A stretch of 64,000 nucleotides of DNA from Xanthobacter sp. YC-JY1. Its GTDB lineage: Bacteria; Pseudomonadota; Alphaproteobacteria; Rhizobiales; Xanthobacteraceae. Location: the NCBI RefSeq assembly GCF_021730305.1, contig NZ_CP032674.1:5007001-5071000 (forward strand). The letters run 5' to 3'. A model generated the notes under the pieces. The model saw nothing but the letters and a program-made list of their open reading frames with translations, did not search any database and was not told the origin of the DNA. How positions within the stretch are numbered: position 1 is the first letter of the stretch; each line of letters opens with the position of its first letter. Below are positions 18,161-29,161 of this stretch, in pieces. Made by a program: the position numbers and the translations under genes.

Positions 18161-19111
18161 ATGCGCCTCGCTTCCAAGTCCGCCTTCCTCTCCGCCGCCT
18201 TTGCTGTCCTTTTCGCCTTCGCGCTGGTCCTGCCGGCGGGTGCGACGGAGGTGATGTTTCCGCGCGGCTCGGCCCTCGGCCTCGTGCCGCCGCCGGGCAT
18301 GGTGGAGAGCAACCAGTTCGCGGGCTTCGAGGACGACGCGACGAAGTCCTCCATCCTGGTGGTGGACATGCCGGCCGATGCCTATGACCAGCTCCTGCCC
18401 GGCTTCAGCGAACAGGCCCTGAACACGCGGGGCGTGACCCTGGAAGACCGCGAGGACTTCCCGCTCAAGGACGCGAAGGCGGTCCTGTTCATCGGCCGCC
18501 AGACCGCAGGGCCGGTCACCGTGCGCAAATGGGTGCTGCTGGTGGGCAGCGAAAAGGGCACGGGCATCGTCACCGTGCAGGTGCCGGAGGCCGGCGTCTC
18601 CACCTATCCCGACAAGGTGGTGCGGCAGGCGCTCTCCACCGTCACGTTCCGGAGCGTCGCCGATCAGGCGAACTCCCTGCCCTTCGCCGTCACCAATCTC
18701 GCCGGCTTCCGCCCCGTGCGGGCGCTGGGCGGCACCACCCTGCTCCTGACCGACGGACCGAAGGATGTGCTGGACGGCCCCGACCAGCCGGTGTTCGTCG
18801 TCTCCATCGCCGGCGGCGCGCCGCGCGACGACGAGCGCCGCCAGTTCGCTTTGCGCGCCCTCTCCACCATTCCCGGCGTGAAGGACCTCAAGCTCGACCG
18901 CGCCGAACCCCAGCGCATCAACGGACAGGCCGGCTTCGAGGTGATGGCCACCGGCGCAGACGCCCGCACCGGCGTGCCCATCAAGGTGGTGCAGTGGATC
19001 CGCTTCGGACCCACCGCATACATCCGCATGGTGGGCGTGACCAAGCTCGACGCCTTCCCGGATGTCTACGACCGCCTGCGCGCGCTGCGCGACGGCGTGG
19101 AGGCGCGCTGA
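18161..19111 (+). CDS. Unknown exported protein upstream of hupT
   Basis: The 316-residue protein has a signal peptide (MRLASKSAFLSAAFAVLFAFALVLPAGA, cut before TEVMFP). The mature chain contains repeated strand-rich segments: GLVPPPGMVES, ILVVDMPADAY, VRKWVLLVGSEKGTGIVTVQVPE, and a second half starting LPFAVTNLAGFRPVRALGGTTLLLTDG. It ends with a helical DAFPDVYDRLRALRDGVEAR. The two halves may be related modules. I do not recognise a named family. Sixty-nine bases separate it from hupT on the same strand, so cotranscription is possible but unproven. Confidence 0.8.
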   Translation: MRLASKSAFLSAAFAVLFAFALVLPAGATEVMFPRGSALGLVPPPGMVESNQFAGFEDDATKSSILVVDMPADAYDQLLPGFSEQALNTRGVTLEDREDFPLKDAKAVLFIGRQTAGPVTVRKWVLLVGSEKGTGIVTVQVPEAGVSTYPDKVVRQALSTVTFRSVADQANSLPFAVTNLAGFRPVRALGGTTLLLTDGPKDVLDGPDQPVFVVSIAGGAPRDDERRQFALRALSTIPGVKDLKLDRAEPQRINGQAGFEVMATGADARTGVPIKVVQWIRFGPTAYIRMVGVTKLDAFPDVYDRLRALRDGVEAR

Positions 19112-19180
19112 GGGGCGCATTGCGCCGGTACCACCCGCGGGACTACGCTTCGCGGTCACTTCCTCCGACGGGGACCGCTC

Positions 19181-20574
<1,394 letters not shown>

Positions 20575-20578
<4 letters not shown>

Positions 20579-21585
20579 GAAATGCACCCTTCACCGTGCT
20601 CTGGCTGCAGTCGGGCGGCTGCGGCGGCTGCACCATGTCGCTGCTCTGCGCCGAGGCGCCGGACCTCGCCGCGACCTTGGCCTCCGCCAACATCCGCTTC
20701 CTGTGGCACCCCACCCTCTCGGAGGAGACGGGGGACGAGGCAATCGCCCTTTTCGAGGCGGTGCTTTCCGGCGACATCCGGCTCGATGCCCTGTGCATCG
20801 AGGGCGCGCTTTTGCGCGGGCCGAACGGCACCGGCCGCTTCCATACGCTCGCCGGCACCGACACGCCGACCATCGACTGGGTGCGCCGGCTCGCCGCCGT
20901 GGCGGAGCATGTGGTGGCGGTGGGCACCTGCGCCGCCTATGGCGGGGTGACGGCGGCGGGCGTCAATCCGGCGGATGCCTGTGGCCTGCAATATGACGGG
21001 CGCCGGCCGGGCGGCGCACTGGGCACCGACTTCCGCGCCCGTGCCGGCCTGCCGGTGATCAATGTCGCCGGCTGCCCGACCCATCCCAACTGGGTGACGG
21101 AAACGCTGATGCTGCTCTCCGCCGGCCTGCTGCACGGCGGCGACCTCGACAGCTACGGCCGCCCGCGCTTCTACGCCGACCACCTCGTGCACCATGGCTG
21201 CCCGCGCAACGAATATTACGAGTACAAGGCCAGCGCCGAGAAGATGAGCGATCTCGGCTGCATGATGGAGCACCTCGGCTGCCTCGGCACCCAGGCCCAT
21301 GCGGACTGCAACACCCGCCTGTGGAACGGCGAGGGCTCCTGCACCCGCGGCGGCCACGCCTGCATCAACTGCACCGCGCCCGAGTTCGAGGAGCCGGGCC
21401 ACGCTTTCATCGAGACGCCGAAGATCGGCGGCATCCCCGTGGGCCTGCCCACCGACATGCCCAAGGCCTGGTTCATCGCCTTGTCGTCCCTCGCCAAGGC
21501 GGCGACGCCCGAGCGCCTGCGCCGCAATGCGGTGAGCGATCATGTCGTCACCCCGCCCGCCGTCCGGGACATCAGGAAAAGATGA
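20575..21585 (+). CDS. hupU: Regulatory (H2-sensing) [NiFe] hydrogenase small subunit
   Basis: The 336-residue small subunit carries the Fe-S clusters of the hydrogen sensor. It starts MRNAPFTVLWLQSGGCGGCTMSLL (C16, C19), with no twin-arginine signal peptide. This separates HupU/HoxB from the energy-conserving exported HupS. Later cysteine motifs are GTCAAYGGV, VAGCPTHPNW, the HHGCPRNEYYEY, GCMMEHLGCLG and GEGSCTRGGHACINCTAPEF. The start overlaps the hupT stop, and hupV follows 10 bases after the stop. With hupV it forms the sensor that signals through hupT. Confidence 0.93.
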
Positions 21586-21595
21586 GCCGGACACT

Positions 21596-23053
21596 ATGAA
21601 CGACGGTACCAAACGGCTCGTGGTCGGCCCCTTCAACCGCGTGGAGGGCGACCTGGAGGTGCGCCTCGACGTGGCGGATGGCGCCGTGCAGCAGGCCTTC
21701 GTCTCCTCGCCTTTGTTCCGGGGCTTCGAGCGCATCCTGGAAGGGCGCGACCCGCGCGATGCTTTGGTGATCGCGCCACGCATCTGCGGCATCTGCTCGG
21801 TGTCGCAGTCGCACGCGGCGGCGCTGGCGCTGGCGGGGCTGGAGGGCGTCGTTCCCACCGACAACGGGCGCGTCGCCACCAATCTCATCCTCGCCACCGA
21901 GAACGTGGCCGACCACCTCACCCACTTCCACGTCTTCTTCATGCCGGACTTCGCCCGCGCGGCCTATGCCGACCGGCCGTGGTTCGCGGAGGCCGAGCGG
22001 CGGTTCAAGGCGGCCCACGGGCTGAGCGTGCGCGATGCCCTGGCCACCCGCACGACGCTCCTCCACGTCATGGGCCTGCTCGCCGGCCGCTGGCCGCACA
22101 CCTTGGCGCTCCAGCCCGGCGGCGTCGCCAAGGGGGCGGACGCACGGGACAAGATGCGCCTAATGGCCACGCTCGGCTCCGTACGGGCGGACCTTGAGGC
22201 GCGGCTCTTCGGCGCCCCGCTGGAGCGCGTTGCGGCGCTCGCCGACGTTGAAGAGCTGGACGCCTGGCGCCGCACCGGGCCGGACGGCGACTTCCGCCTG
22301 TTCCTCACCATCGCCGAAGACCTCGGCCTCACCGCGCTGGGCCGGGCCGACGACCGCTTCCTCTCCTACGGCGCCTATCCGCAGGAGGAGGGCCGGCTCT
22401 ATGCGGGCGGCACCTTCGCGGCGGGGCGCGTCGGCACGGTCGATCCTTCTGCCATCGCCGAGGATCATTCCTTCGCCCGGATGGAGGGGCGGGAGGCGCC
22501 GCACCATCCGTTCGAGGGCTCGACCTTTCCCGATGGCGCCGACGAGATCGGCTACACCTGGTGCAAGGCCCCGCGCCTCTCGGGCCTGCCCTTTGAGACC
22601 GGCGCCTTCGCCCGGCAGGTCATCGCCGGCCAGCCGCTCGCCCGCGATCTCGCGGCGAAAGAGGGGGCCAACGTGCGCGCCCGCGTCGTCGGGCGGCTCA
22701 TCGAGACCGCGCGCACGCTCCTCGCCATGGAGGGCTGGGTGCGGGCCTTGAGGCCCGGCGAGCCCTGGTGCGCGCAGGGCTCCCTGCCGCAGGAGGGGCG
22801 CGGTTTCGGCCTCACCGAGGCGGCGCGCGGCGCGCTCGGCCACTGGATGGTGGTGGAGCGGGGCCGCATCGCCCGCTACCAGATCATCGCCCCCACCACC
22901 TGGAACTTCTCCCCCCGCGACGCCTCCGGCCAGCCCGGACCGCTGGAGACCGCCCTCGTCGGCGCGCCGGTGCGGCAGGGGGAGACGACGCCCCTCGCCG
23001 TGCAGCACATCGTGCGCTCGTTCGATCCCTGCATGGTCTGCACGGTGCATTGA
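21596..23053 (+). CDS. hupV: Regulatory [NiFe] hydrogenase large subunit
   Basis: The 485-residue subunit holds the NiFe centre. The N-terminal ligand motif is APRICGICSVSQSHA (C64, C67) and the C-terminal one is DPCMVCTVH (C479, C482, H485). The chain ends exactly at H485, so there is no C-terminal tail for a maturation protease to remove; this is the known state of the HupV/HoxC sensor class. The start is ATG 21596; the frame is open for 18 codons upstream inside hupU. The gene is followed after 6 bases by hypF. It acts in the cytosol and should be oxygen-tolerant and slow, as its class is. Confidence 0.94.
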   Translation: MNDGTKRLVVGPFNRVEGDLEVRLDVADGAVQQAFVSSPLFRGFERILEGRDPRDALVIAPRICGICSVSQSHAAALALAGLEGVVPTDNGRVATNLILATENVADHLTHFHVFFMPDFARAAYADRPWFAEAERRFKAAHGLSVRDALATRTTLLHVMGLLAGRWPHTLALQPGGVAKGADARDKMRLMATLGSVRADLEARLFGAPLERVAALADVEELDAWRRTGPDGDFRLFLTIAEDLGLTALGRADDRFLSYGAYPQEEGRLYAGGTFAAGRVGTVDPSAIAEDHSFARMEGREAPHHPFEGSTFPDGADEIGYTWCKAPRLSGLPFETGAFARQVIAGQPLARDLAAKEGANVRARVVGRLIETARTLLAMEGWVRALRPGEPWCAQGSLPQEGRGFGLTEAARGALGHWMVVERGRIARYQIIAPTTWNFSPRDASGQPGPLETALVGAPVRQGETTPLAVQHIVRSFDPCMVCTVH

Positions 23054-23059
23054 GGGGCC

Positions 23060-25369
23060 ATGGACGCGGGCGAAATGGACGAGGCGCTGGGCGAGACCTT
23101 CGAGATTTCCGGCATTGTGCAGGGCGTGGGCTTCCGGCCCTTCGTCTATCGCCTCGCCTTGCGCCTCGGCCTCGACGGCACCGTCTCCAATGCCGGCGGG
23201 CGGGTGCTGATCCATGCGGGTGGCCCGCGCGCGGCCCTTGAGGCCTTCGCCGCGGCTCTGGTGGCCGAGGCGCCGCCGCTGGCGCGCATCGAGCGGGTGG
23301 AGCGCCGACCGGCCGCCTTGCCGGAGCCGGGCTTCCGCATCGTTGAGAGCGGGGCCGGCACCGTCTCCATCGGCGTGGTGCCGGATGTGGCGACCTGCCC
23401 GGCGTGCCTTGCGGAGATCGCCGATCCCACCGCCCGGCGGCATCGCTACGCCTTCACCAATTGCACGGATTGCGGCCCGCGCTTCTCCATCGTCGCCGGC
23501 CTGCCCTATGACCGGCCGGCGACCACCATGGCCGGCTTTCCCATGTGCCCGGCCTGTCGCGCGGAATACGAGAACCCCGCGGACCGTCGCTTCCACGCCC
23601 AGCCCATCGCCTGCCCCGCCTGCGGCCCACGCCTGTGGCTGGAACGGGAGGGGACGGAGATCGCCTCCGTCGATCCGATCCTAGAGGCGGCCGAATGGCT
23701 GCGGGCGGGCGGCATCCTCGCGGTGAAGGGCATCGGCGGCTTCCACATCGTCTGCGACGCCACCGATGCCGGGCCCGTCGCCACCCTGCGTGCCCGCAAG
23801 CACCGCCCCACCAAGCCGCTGGCGGTGATGGCGGACCTTCGCACCGCACACCGCCTCTGCGTCATCTCACCGGAGGAAGAGGCGGCGCTGCTCGCCCCCT
23901 CCGCACCCATCCTGCTGCTGCCGCTCCGGCCAGACGCAGACCTTCCCCCCGGCCTCGCGCCGGGCCAGAGCCATCTCGGCCTGATGCTGCCCTATACGCC
24001 GCTGCATCATCTGCTGATCGCGGCGGCCGGCCGCCCGCTGGTGATGACCTCCGGCAACCGCTCCAGCGAGCCGCAGATCTTCCGCGATGACGAGGCCCGC
24101 GCCGGCCTTGCCGGCATCGTGGACGGCTTCCTCCTGCACGACCGCCCCATCGCCCGCCGGCTGGATGACAGCGTGGCGCGCATGGCCGGCGGCGGACTGC
24201 GCGTGATCAGGCGGGGGCGCGGCTTCGCTCCGCTTCCCCTCGCGCTGCCGGAGGATTTCGACGGGGCGCCGCCGGTGCTCGCCATGGGCGGCGAGCTCAA
24301 AAGTGCGCTCTGCCTCACCCACGGCGCCCGCGCCCTTCTCTCCCACCATCTCGGCGACCTCGACGAGCCGGCCACCGGCGACGCCTTCGAGACCGCATTG
24401 GCCGATTATTCCGTCCTCTTCGCCCATGTGCCGCAGGTGATCGCGGCGGACCTCCACCCGGACTATCGCGCCAGCCGCCTGGGCGCTGCCCTTGCCGAGG
24501 CGCGCGGGCTCCCGCTGGAAAGCGTGCAGCATCACCATGCCCACATCGCCGCCGCCATGGCCGAGAATGGCTGGCCGCGTGCGGACGGCAAGGTGGTGGG
24601 CATCGCCCTCGACGGGCTGGGGCTGGGCGAAGACGGCACTGTCTGGGGCGCCGAGGTGCTGGTCTGCGACTATCGCGAGAGCCGCCGCCTTGCCCGCCTC
24701 TCCCCCATCCCGCTCGCTGGCGGGGATGCGGCGAGCCGCGAGCCGTGGCGGGTTCTGCTCGCCCATCTGGATCGGGCGCTCGGCCGCGCGGCGGTGGACG
24801 GGGACGCTCGGCTCGCCGCGCTGTTCGCCGGCAAGCCCGTGCCCACCCTGCGGGCGATGATGGACAAGGGCCTCAACGCCCCCCTTGCCTCCTCCGCCGG
24901 CCGCCTGTTCGATGCCGTGGCGGCGCTCCTCGGCCTCGCGCCCGACCGGCTCTCCCATGAAGGCGAGGCGGCCATGGCGCTGGAAGCCGTGGCGGAGGGC
25001 GAGGCGGCGCCCTATCCCTTCGCCATCGCCGCGCAGGGCGACCTCATGGAGATCGATCCCGCCCCGCACTGGCGCGCCCTCCTCGCCGACCTCGCCTCCG
25101 GGCGCCCCCTGCCCGCCATGGCCGCCGCCTTCCATGCCGGTCTGGCGGACGCCTTCGTCTCGGTCGCGGCAAAGGCGGCGGACGAGGCCGGCATCCCCGC
25201 CGTCGCCCTGTCCGGCGGCGTGTTCCAGAATGTGCGGCTGCTGGAGGAAACCGTCGCCCGGCTGCGGGCGCGCGGCCTCACGCCCCTCATCCCGTCGCAC
25301 GTGCCGGCCAATGACGGCGGCCTGGCCTTTGGGCAGGCGGTGGTCGCCGCAGCGCGACAAATGGCGTGA
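23060..25369 (+). CDS. hypF: Hydrogenase maturation carbamoyltransferase HypF
   Basis: HypF makes the thiocarboxamide on HypE that supplies cyanide ligands to the NiFe site. The 769-residue protein has the full domain order: acylphosphatase-like (GIVQGVGFRPFVYRLA, about 17-95), two zinc fingers (CPACLAEI...NCTDCG and CPACRAEY...CPACG, about 112-190), YrdC-like (about 205-385), and the Kae1-like carbamoyltransferase with HHHAH at 491-495. It lies directly after hupV and is translated from the same message. Other hyp genes (A-E) are not in the window, so they must be elsewhere. Confidence 0.95.
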   Translation: MDAGEMDEALGETFEISGIVQGVGFRPFVYRLALRLGLDGTVSNAGGRVLIHAGGPRAALEAFAAALVAEAPPLARIERVERRPAALPEPGFRIVESGAGTVSIGVVPDVATCPACLAEIADPTARRHRYAFTNCTDCGPRFSIVAGLPYDRPATTMAGFPMCPACRAEYENPADRRFHAQPIACPACGPRLWLEREGTEIASVDPILEAAEWLRAGGILAVKGIGGFHIVCDATDAGPVATLRARKHRPTKPLAVMADLRTAHRLCVISPEEEAALLAPSAPILLLPLRPDADLPPGLAPGQSHLGLMLPYTPLHHLLIAAAGRPLVMTSGNRSSEPQIFRDDEARAGLAGIVDGFLLHDRPIARRLDDSVARMAGGGLRVIRRGRGFAPLPLALPEDFDGAPPVLAMGGELKSALCLTHGARALLSHHLGDLDEPATGDAFETALADYSVLFAHVPQVIAADLHPDYRASRLGAALAEARGLPLESVQHHHAHIAAAMAENGWPRADGKVVGIALDGLGLGEDGTVWGAEVLVCDYRESRRLARLSPIPLAGGDAASREPWRVLLAHLDRALGRAAVDGDARLAALFAGKPVPTLRAMMDKGLNAPLASSAGRLFDAVAALLGLAPDRLSHEGEAAMALEAVAEGEAAPYPFAIAAQGDLMEIDPAPHWRALLADLASGRPLPAMAAAFHAGLADAFVSVAAKAADEAGIPAVALSGGVFQNVRLLEETVARLRARGLTPLIPSHVPANDGGLAFGQAVVAAARQMA

Positions 25370-25424
25370 AACCATGCGGGCGGGGCCGTTCCCGTCCGGC
25401 GCGGGCGGGACTATGGTGGGGGTC

Positions 25425-26384
25425 ATGACCACGCCCCATCGTCCGCACCCGCACAGCCGCCCCGAAGGCCGCGCCGCGGGAGCCGTGAAGACCTTCCTCC
25501 TCGCCGGCTCCACCCTGCCCGCCCCCGGCCTCTCGCCGGGCCTGCATGTGGTCGCGACGCCCATCGGCAACCTCGCCGACGTGACGGTGCGCGCGCTGGA
25601 GACGCTGGCGGCGGCCGACGTGATCGCCTGCGAGGACACTCGCATCTCCCGTCGCCTGCTAGACCGCTACGGCATCCAGACGCATCTCGTGGCCTATCAC
25701 GACCACAACGGCGCCAGCGCCCGGCCGAAGCTGCTCGCCCGCCTCGCCGCCGGCGAGCGGGTTGCGCTCATCTCCGATGCCGGCACGCCGCTGGTGTCGG
25801 ACCCCGGCTTCAAGCTGGTGGTGGAGGCGGCCGAGGCGGGCTTCCCCGTGCACCCCGTGCCCGGCGCCTCCGCGCTGCTCGCGGCCTTGGTGGCGGCGGG
25901 CCTGCCCACCGACTGCTTCCTGTTCGACGGCTTCCTGCCGCCCAAGGCCGGCCAGCGCCGCAACCGCATCTCCGCCCTCGCCGGCGTGCCGGGCACCCTC
26001 GTCTTCTACGAAACCGGCCCGCGCCTCGCAGAGAGCCTCGCGGACCTTGCCGACGTACTCGGCCCGCGCCCCGCCGCCGTATGCCGCGAGCTGACCAAGG
26101 CGTTCGAGGAGGTGCGGCGCGCCGACCTGACCGCCCTCGCCGCCCATTATGCGGACGCCGAACCGCCCAAAGGCGAGATCGTCCTCGTCATCGGGCCGCC
26201 CCTGGAAGAGGCGGCTGGCGATGCGGACGTGGACGCGGCGCTCATCCGCGCGCTGAAGGACACGTCCCTGAAGGATGCCGTCGCCGCTGTCGCCGGCGCC
26301 ACCGGCCGGCCGAAGCGCGAGGTCTATGCCCGCGCCCTCGCGATCACGCAGGCGAAAAGCGGGGACGCCGACGCGGATGCCTGA
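25425..26384 (+). CDS. rsmI: 16S rRNA (cytidine(1402)-2'-O)-methyltransferase
   Basis: RsmI methylates the ribose of C1402 in the ribosomal decoding centre. From ATG 25425 the protein is 319 residues. The tetrapyrrole-methylase-type SAM fold shows VVATPIGNLADVTVRALE, IACEDTRISRRLL, LISDAGTPLVSDPG and VPGASALLAAL, and KAFEEVRR later. The first 38 residues are a polar extension before the domain. The open frame extends upstream through hypF on another reading frame and is not coding there. It overlaps yraN by 8 bases and forms the common rsmI-yraN-gshB operon. Confidence 0.94.
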   Translation: MTTPHRPHPHSRPEGRAAGAVKTFLLAGSTLPAPGLSPGLHVVATPIGNLADVTVRALETLAAADVIACEDTRISRRLLDRYGIQTHLVAYHDHNGASARPKLLARLAAGERVALISDAGTPLVSDPGFKLVVEAAEAGFPVHPVPGASALLAALVAAGLPTDCFLFDGFLPPKAGQRRNRISALAGVPGTLVFYETGPRLAESLADLADVLGPRPAAVCRELTKAFEEVRRADLTALAAHYADAEPPKGEIVLVIGPPLEEAAGDADVDAALIRALKDTSLKDAVAAVAGATGRPKREVYARALAITQAKSGDADADA

Positions 26385-26778
26385 GACGCCGGCTGGCCCT
26401 CCGCCCGACGCGGGAAAGCTGCGCCGCCGCGCGGCCCACGATCGCGGCCTTGCCGGGGAGGAGCGCGCCGCGACGCTGCTCGGCGCCCACGGATTCCACA
26501 TCCTCGCCCGGCGGGTGCGCACCAAGGCGGGCGAGATCGACCTCATCGCCCGGCAGGGGGATCTGCTGGTCTTCTGCGAGGTGAAGCTGCGGGCGCGGCT
26601 CGATGATGCCGCCTTCTCCCTGCAGCCCCGCCAGCGGCGGCGCATCGCGGCGGCGGCGGAGGCCTACCTCGCGGAGCACCCCGAGCTTTCTGCGCTGAAC
26701 ATGCGCTTCGACGCCGTGCTGCTCGCCCGCACCGGAGAGGCCGAGCACCTGCCCGGTGCCTTCGAGATGGACGTGTGA
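26377..26778 (+). CDS. yraN: YraN/UPF0102 family endonuclease-like protein
   Basis: The 133-residue protein has the UPF0102 restriction-endonuclease-like fold: [49 protein letters not shown]. Here the EID and CEVK residues are the PD-(D/E)XK-type set, and a C-terminal helical part follows. The start ATG 26377 lies within the last codons of rsmI, so it is translationally coupled. Function in vivo is not settled; the gene is often next to rsmI and gshB in proteobacteria. Confidence 0.92.
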   Translation: MPETPAGPPPDAGKLRRRAAHDRGLAGEERAATLLGAHGFHILARRVRTKAGEIDLIARQGDLLVFCEVKLRARLDDAAFSLQPRQRRRIAAAAEAYLAEHPELSALNMRFDAVLLARTGEAEHLPGAFEMDV

Positions 26779-26848
26779 GCCGAGTGGCGGTGGGCGCCGC
26801 CCGACTATAGATAGGATCCAAGCCCCCATGGGGCAGCGGGAGATTGCC

Positions 26849-27793
26849 ATGGCCCTGAAGGTCGCGGTCCAGATGGACCACATTGCCAGCATCAATATTC
26901 AAGGGGATTCCACCTTCGCCCTCCTGCTGGAGGCGCAGCGGCGGGGCCATGCGCTGTTCCACTACACGCCCGACCGCATGGCCATGCGCGACGGCGAAGT
27001 GTTCGCCGCCGTGGAGCCGCTGACCGTTAAGGACGAGGCCGGCGCCCACTTCACCCTCGGCGCGCGTGAGCGCATTCCCCTCACCGAGATGGACGTGGTG
27101 CTGATGCGCCAGGATCCGCCCTTTGACATGGCCTATGTGACGGCGACCCACCTGCTGGAGCGCATCCACCCCAAGACGCTGGTGGTGAACGACCCCGGCC
27201 ATGTGCGCAACGCGCCGGAAAAGATCTTCGTCACCGAGTTTCCGGACCTGATGCCGCCGACCCTGATCTCGCGCGACCTCGCGGAGATCAAGGCCTTCCG
27301 CGCCGAGTTCGGCGACGTGGTGATGAAGCCACTCTACGGCAATGGCGGCGCCGCCGTGTTCCGCCTCACCGCCGACGACCTCAATTTCGGCTCGCTCTAC
27401 GACCTCTTCTCCGCCACCTTCCGCGAGCCGTGGGTGATCCAGCGCTTCCTGCCGGCGGTGAAGCACGGCGACAAGCGCATCATCCTGGTGGATGGCGAGG
27501 CGGCGGGCGCGGTGAACCGGGTGCCGAGCGAGGGCGACCTACGCTCCAACATGGTGCGCGGCGGTGCGGCGCGGCCCACCGACCTCACTGATCGCGAACT
27601 GGAAATCTGCGCCCGCATCGGCCCCTCCCTGCGCGAGAAGGGGCTCATCTTCGTTGGCATCGACGTGATCGACGGCAACCTCACCGAGATCAACGTGACC
27701 TCCCCCACCGGCCTGCGCGCCATCAAGCGGCTGGGCGGACCGGACATCGCCGCGCAGATCTGGGACCGCATCGAGGCCCGCCGCGCCGCCTGA
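26849..27793 (+). CDS. gshB: Glutathione synthase
   Basis: GshB joins glycine to gamma-glutamylcysteine, using ATP. The 314-residue protein starts [34 protein letters not shown], the typical GshB N-terminal domain. The ATP-grasp part has [37 protein letters not shown] and [15 protein letters not shown] 26849 is preceded by AGCGGGAGA. The frame is open further upstream over the yraN end but that part is not family-like. It completes the rsmI-yraN-gshB set. Confidence 0.96.
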   Translation: MALKVAVQMDHIASINIQGDSTFALLLEAQRRGHALFHYTPDRMAMRDGEVFAAVEPLTVKDEAGAHFTLGARERIPLTEMDVVLMRQDPPFDMAYVTATHLLERIHPKTLVVNDPGHVRNAPEKIFVTEFPDLMPPTLISRDLAEIKAFRAEFGDVVMKPLYGNGGAAVFRLTADDLNFGSLYDLFSATFREPWVIQRFLPAVKHGDKRIILVDGEAAGAVNRVPSEGDLRSNMVRGGAARPTDLTDRELEICARIGPSLREKGLIFVGIDVIDGNLTEINVTSPTGLRAIKRLGGPDIAAQIWDRIEARRAA

Positions 27794-27917
27794 GGCCACA
27801 CCAGCCATCAAGCTCCAACTTCGTCGCGGCGGCCCCCACGGCCCGCCGCGCGAACCGCTGTGCGGGGACAGGCGTTGTCCAACGAAACGCTCTGCCGGGA
27901 CATAACAGGACCGATTC

Positions 27918-28229
27918 ATGGGACAGCCCTTCACCGCCTCCATCCCCCACCGCCTTGGCAAGGCCGAGGCGACACGGCGCCTGCAAGTGGGGCTGTCAGG
28001 GGTACGCGAGCGCTTCTCGCGCCACATCTCCATTATCGAAGAAAACTGGACGGGCGATCACCTGAACTTCCGCATCGCGGCGCTGGGGCAGACCGCGAGC
28101 GGCAAGCTCCAGGTGGCGGACGACGCGGTGCATCTCTCCGTGGAGCTGCCCTTCATGCTGGATCTGGTCGCCCGCAAGGCGAAGGACCTCATCCAGAAGC
28201 AGGGCCGCCTGATGCTGGAGAAAAAGTAG
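27918..28229 (+). CDS. Polyhydroxyalkanoic acid system family protein (PHA_gran_rgn)
   Basis: The 103-residue protein matches the small PHA_gran_rgn family: ASIPHRLGKAEATRRLQVGL at the start, a strand pair WTGDHLNFRIAALGQTASGKLQVADDAVHLSVELPF, and a helical end DLVARKAKDLIQKQGRLMLEK. Members are encoded near polyhydroxyalkanoate granule genes and have no known activity. Here no phaC or phasin gene is adjacent; gshB lies 124 bases upstream. The name of the family is based on neighbourhood in other genomes. Confidence 0.82.
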   Translation: MGQPFTASIPHRLGKAEATRRLQVGLSGVRERFSRHISIIEENWTGDHLNFRIAALGQTASGKLQVADDAVHLSVELPFMLDLVARKAKDLIQKQGRLMLEKK

Positions 28230-28235
28230 GCCGGC

Positions 28236-29018
28236 TCAGGCCGTCTCCAGCTCCAGCGTCAGCGTGTCGATGGAGAAGGAGCCGTCCGCCTCGAACTCGA
28301 AATGAGCCGCCACATCCGCGCTCGCGCCCGCCATCAGCGAGCGGATGGCGGCGACATGCAGTTCCGGCGTGCGGATGCGCGCCACCCAGGAGGCGAACTC
28401 CAGCCTCAGGCGCCGATGTGCCGTGCGCACCACCCGGAACCCCGCCTCCTCGGCGAGGCGGGTCCATTCGGAGGCGCTGTAGTCCCGCCCGTGGGAGGGA
28501 TCGCGCAGCAACTCCACCGTCTGCAGGAAGGTGTCGGCCACCGGCCATTCGGGGGCGATCACGTCCATCATGACGAACTGTCCGCCGGCCTTCACCACCC
28601 GCCGCACCTCCGCGAGCGCCTGCGGCACGTCACGCCAATGGTGCGCGCTGTAGCGCGAGGCCACCAAGTCGAAGCTGCCGTCGGCGAAGGGCAGGCGCTC
28701 GGCGACGCCCTGCCGCGTGGCGATGTTGGCAAGGCCGCGCGTCTTGGCCTCGGCCGCGACGGCGCCCAGCATGTCCTCGGAAAGATCGTAGGCCACCACC
28801 TCGCCCGCGAAGGGTGCGGCGGTGAAGCTCACATGCCCGCCGCCACAGCCGAGATCGAGCAGCCGGGCGGGCCGCGCCTCCTCCACCAGGGCCTTCAGGG
28901 CGTCGAGATCAGCGCCGCGCGCATGGACGGCGCTCGCCACATAGGCCGCCGCCTGCGGGCCGAACATCTCGACCACATGAGCCTCATGACTGCGCACGCC
29001 TGCACCTTCGGCGGCCAT
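28236..29018 (-). CDS. Class I SAM-dependent methyltransferase (UbiE/COQ5-like)
   Basis: The 260-residue protein has a Methyltransf_11 core: ARLLDLGCGGGHVSF (motif I), VVAYDLSEDMLGAV, ERLPFADGSFDLVASRYSAHHW and VVKAGGQFVMMDV. The C-terminal half is of the type seen in small-molecule methyltransferases of the UbiE/YcgJ group. The substrate is not predictable. It is convergent with the PHA-related gene, ending 7 bases from it, and has its own promoter region facing comM. Confidence 0.85.
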   Translation of the reverse strand: MAAEGAGVRSHEAHVVEMFGPQAAAYVASAVHARGADLDALKALVEEARPARLLDLGCGGGHVSFTAAPFAGEVVAYDLSEDMLGAVAAEAKTRGLANIATRQGVAERLPFADGSFDLVASRYSAHHWRDVPQALAEVRRVVKAGGQFVMMDVIAPEWPVADTFLQTVELLRDPSHGRDYSASEWTRLAEEAGFRVVRTAHRRLRLEFASWVARIRTPELHVAAIRSLMAGASADVAAHFEFEADGSFSIDTLTLELETA

Positions 29019-29161
29019 GGCCGTTCTCCCAATCCTCTTGCTACCTCCAGCATAGACACGGCGGTGCCGGGCGCAAGCACGCCTGTTCCGCTTTCGTTCT
29101 TGCCTGCATGGGCGCCCTCCGCTACCTTGGGATGCAGACAGGCAGCAGGCAGGGGGCGGCT

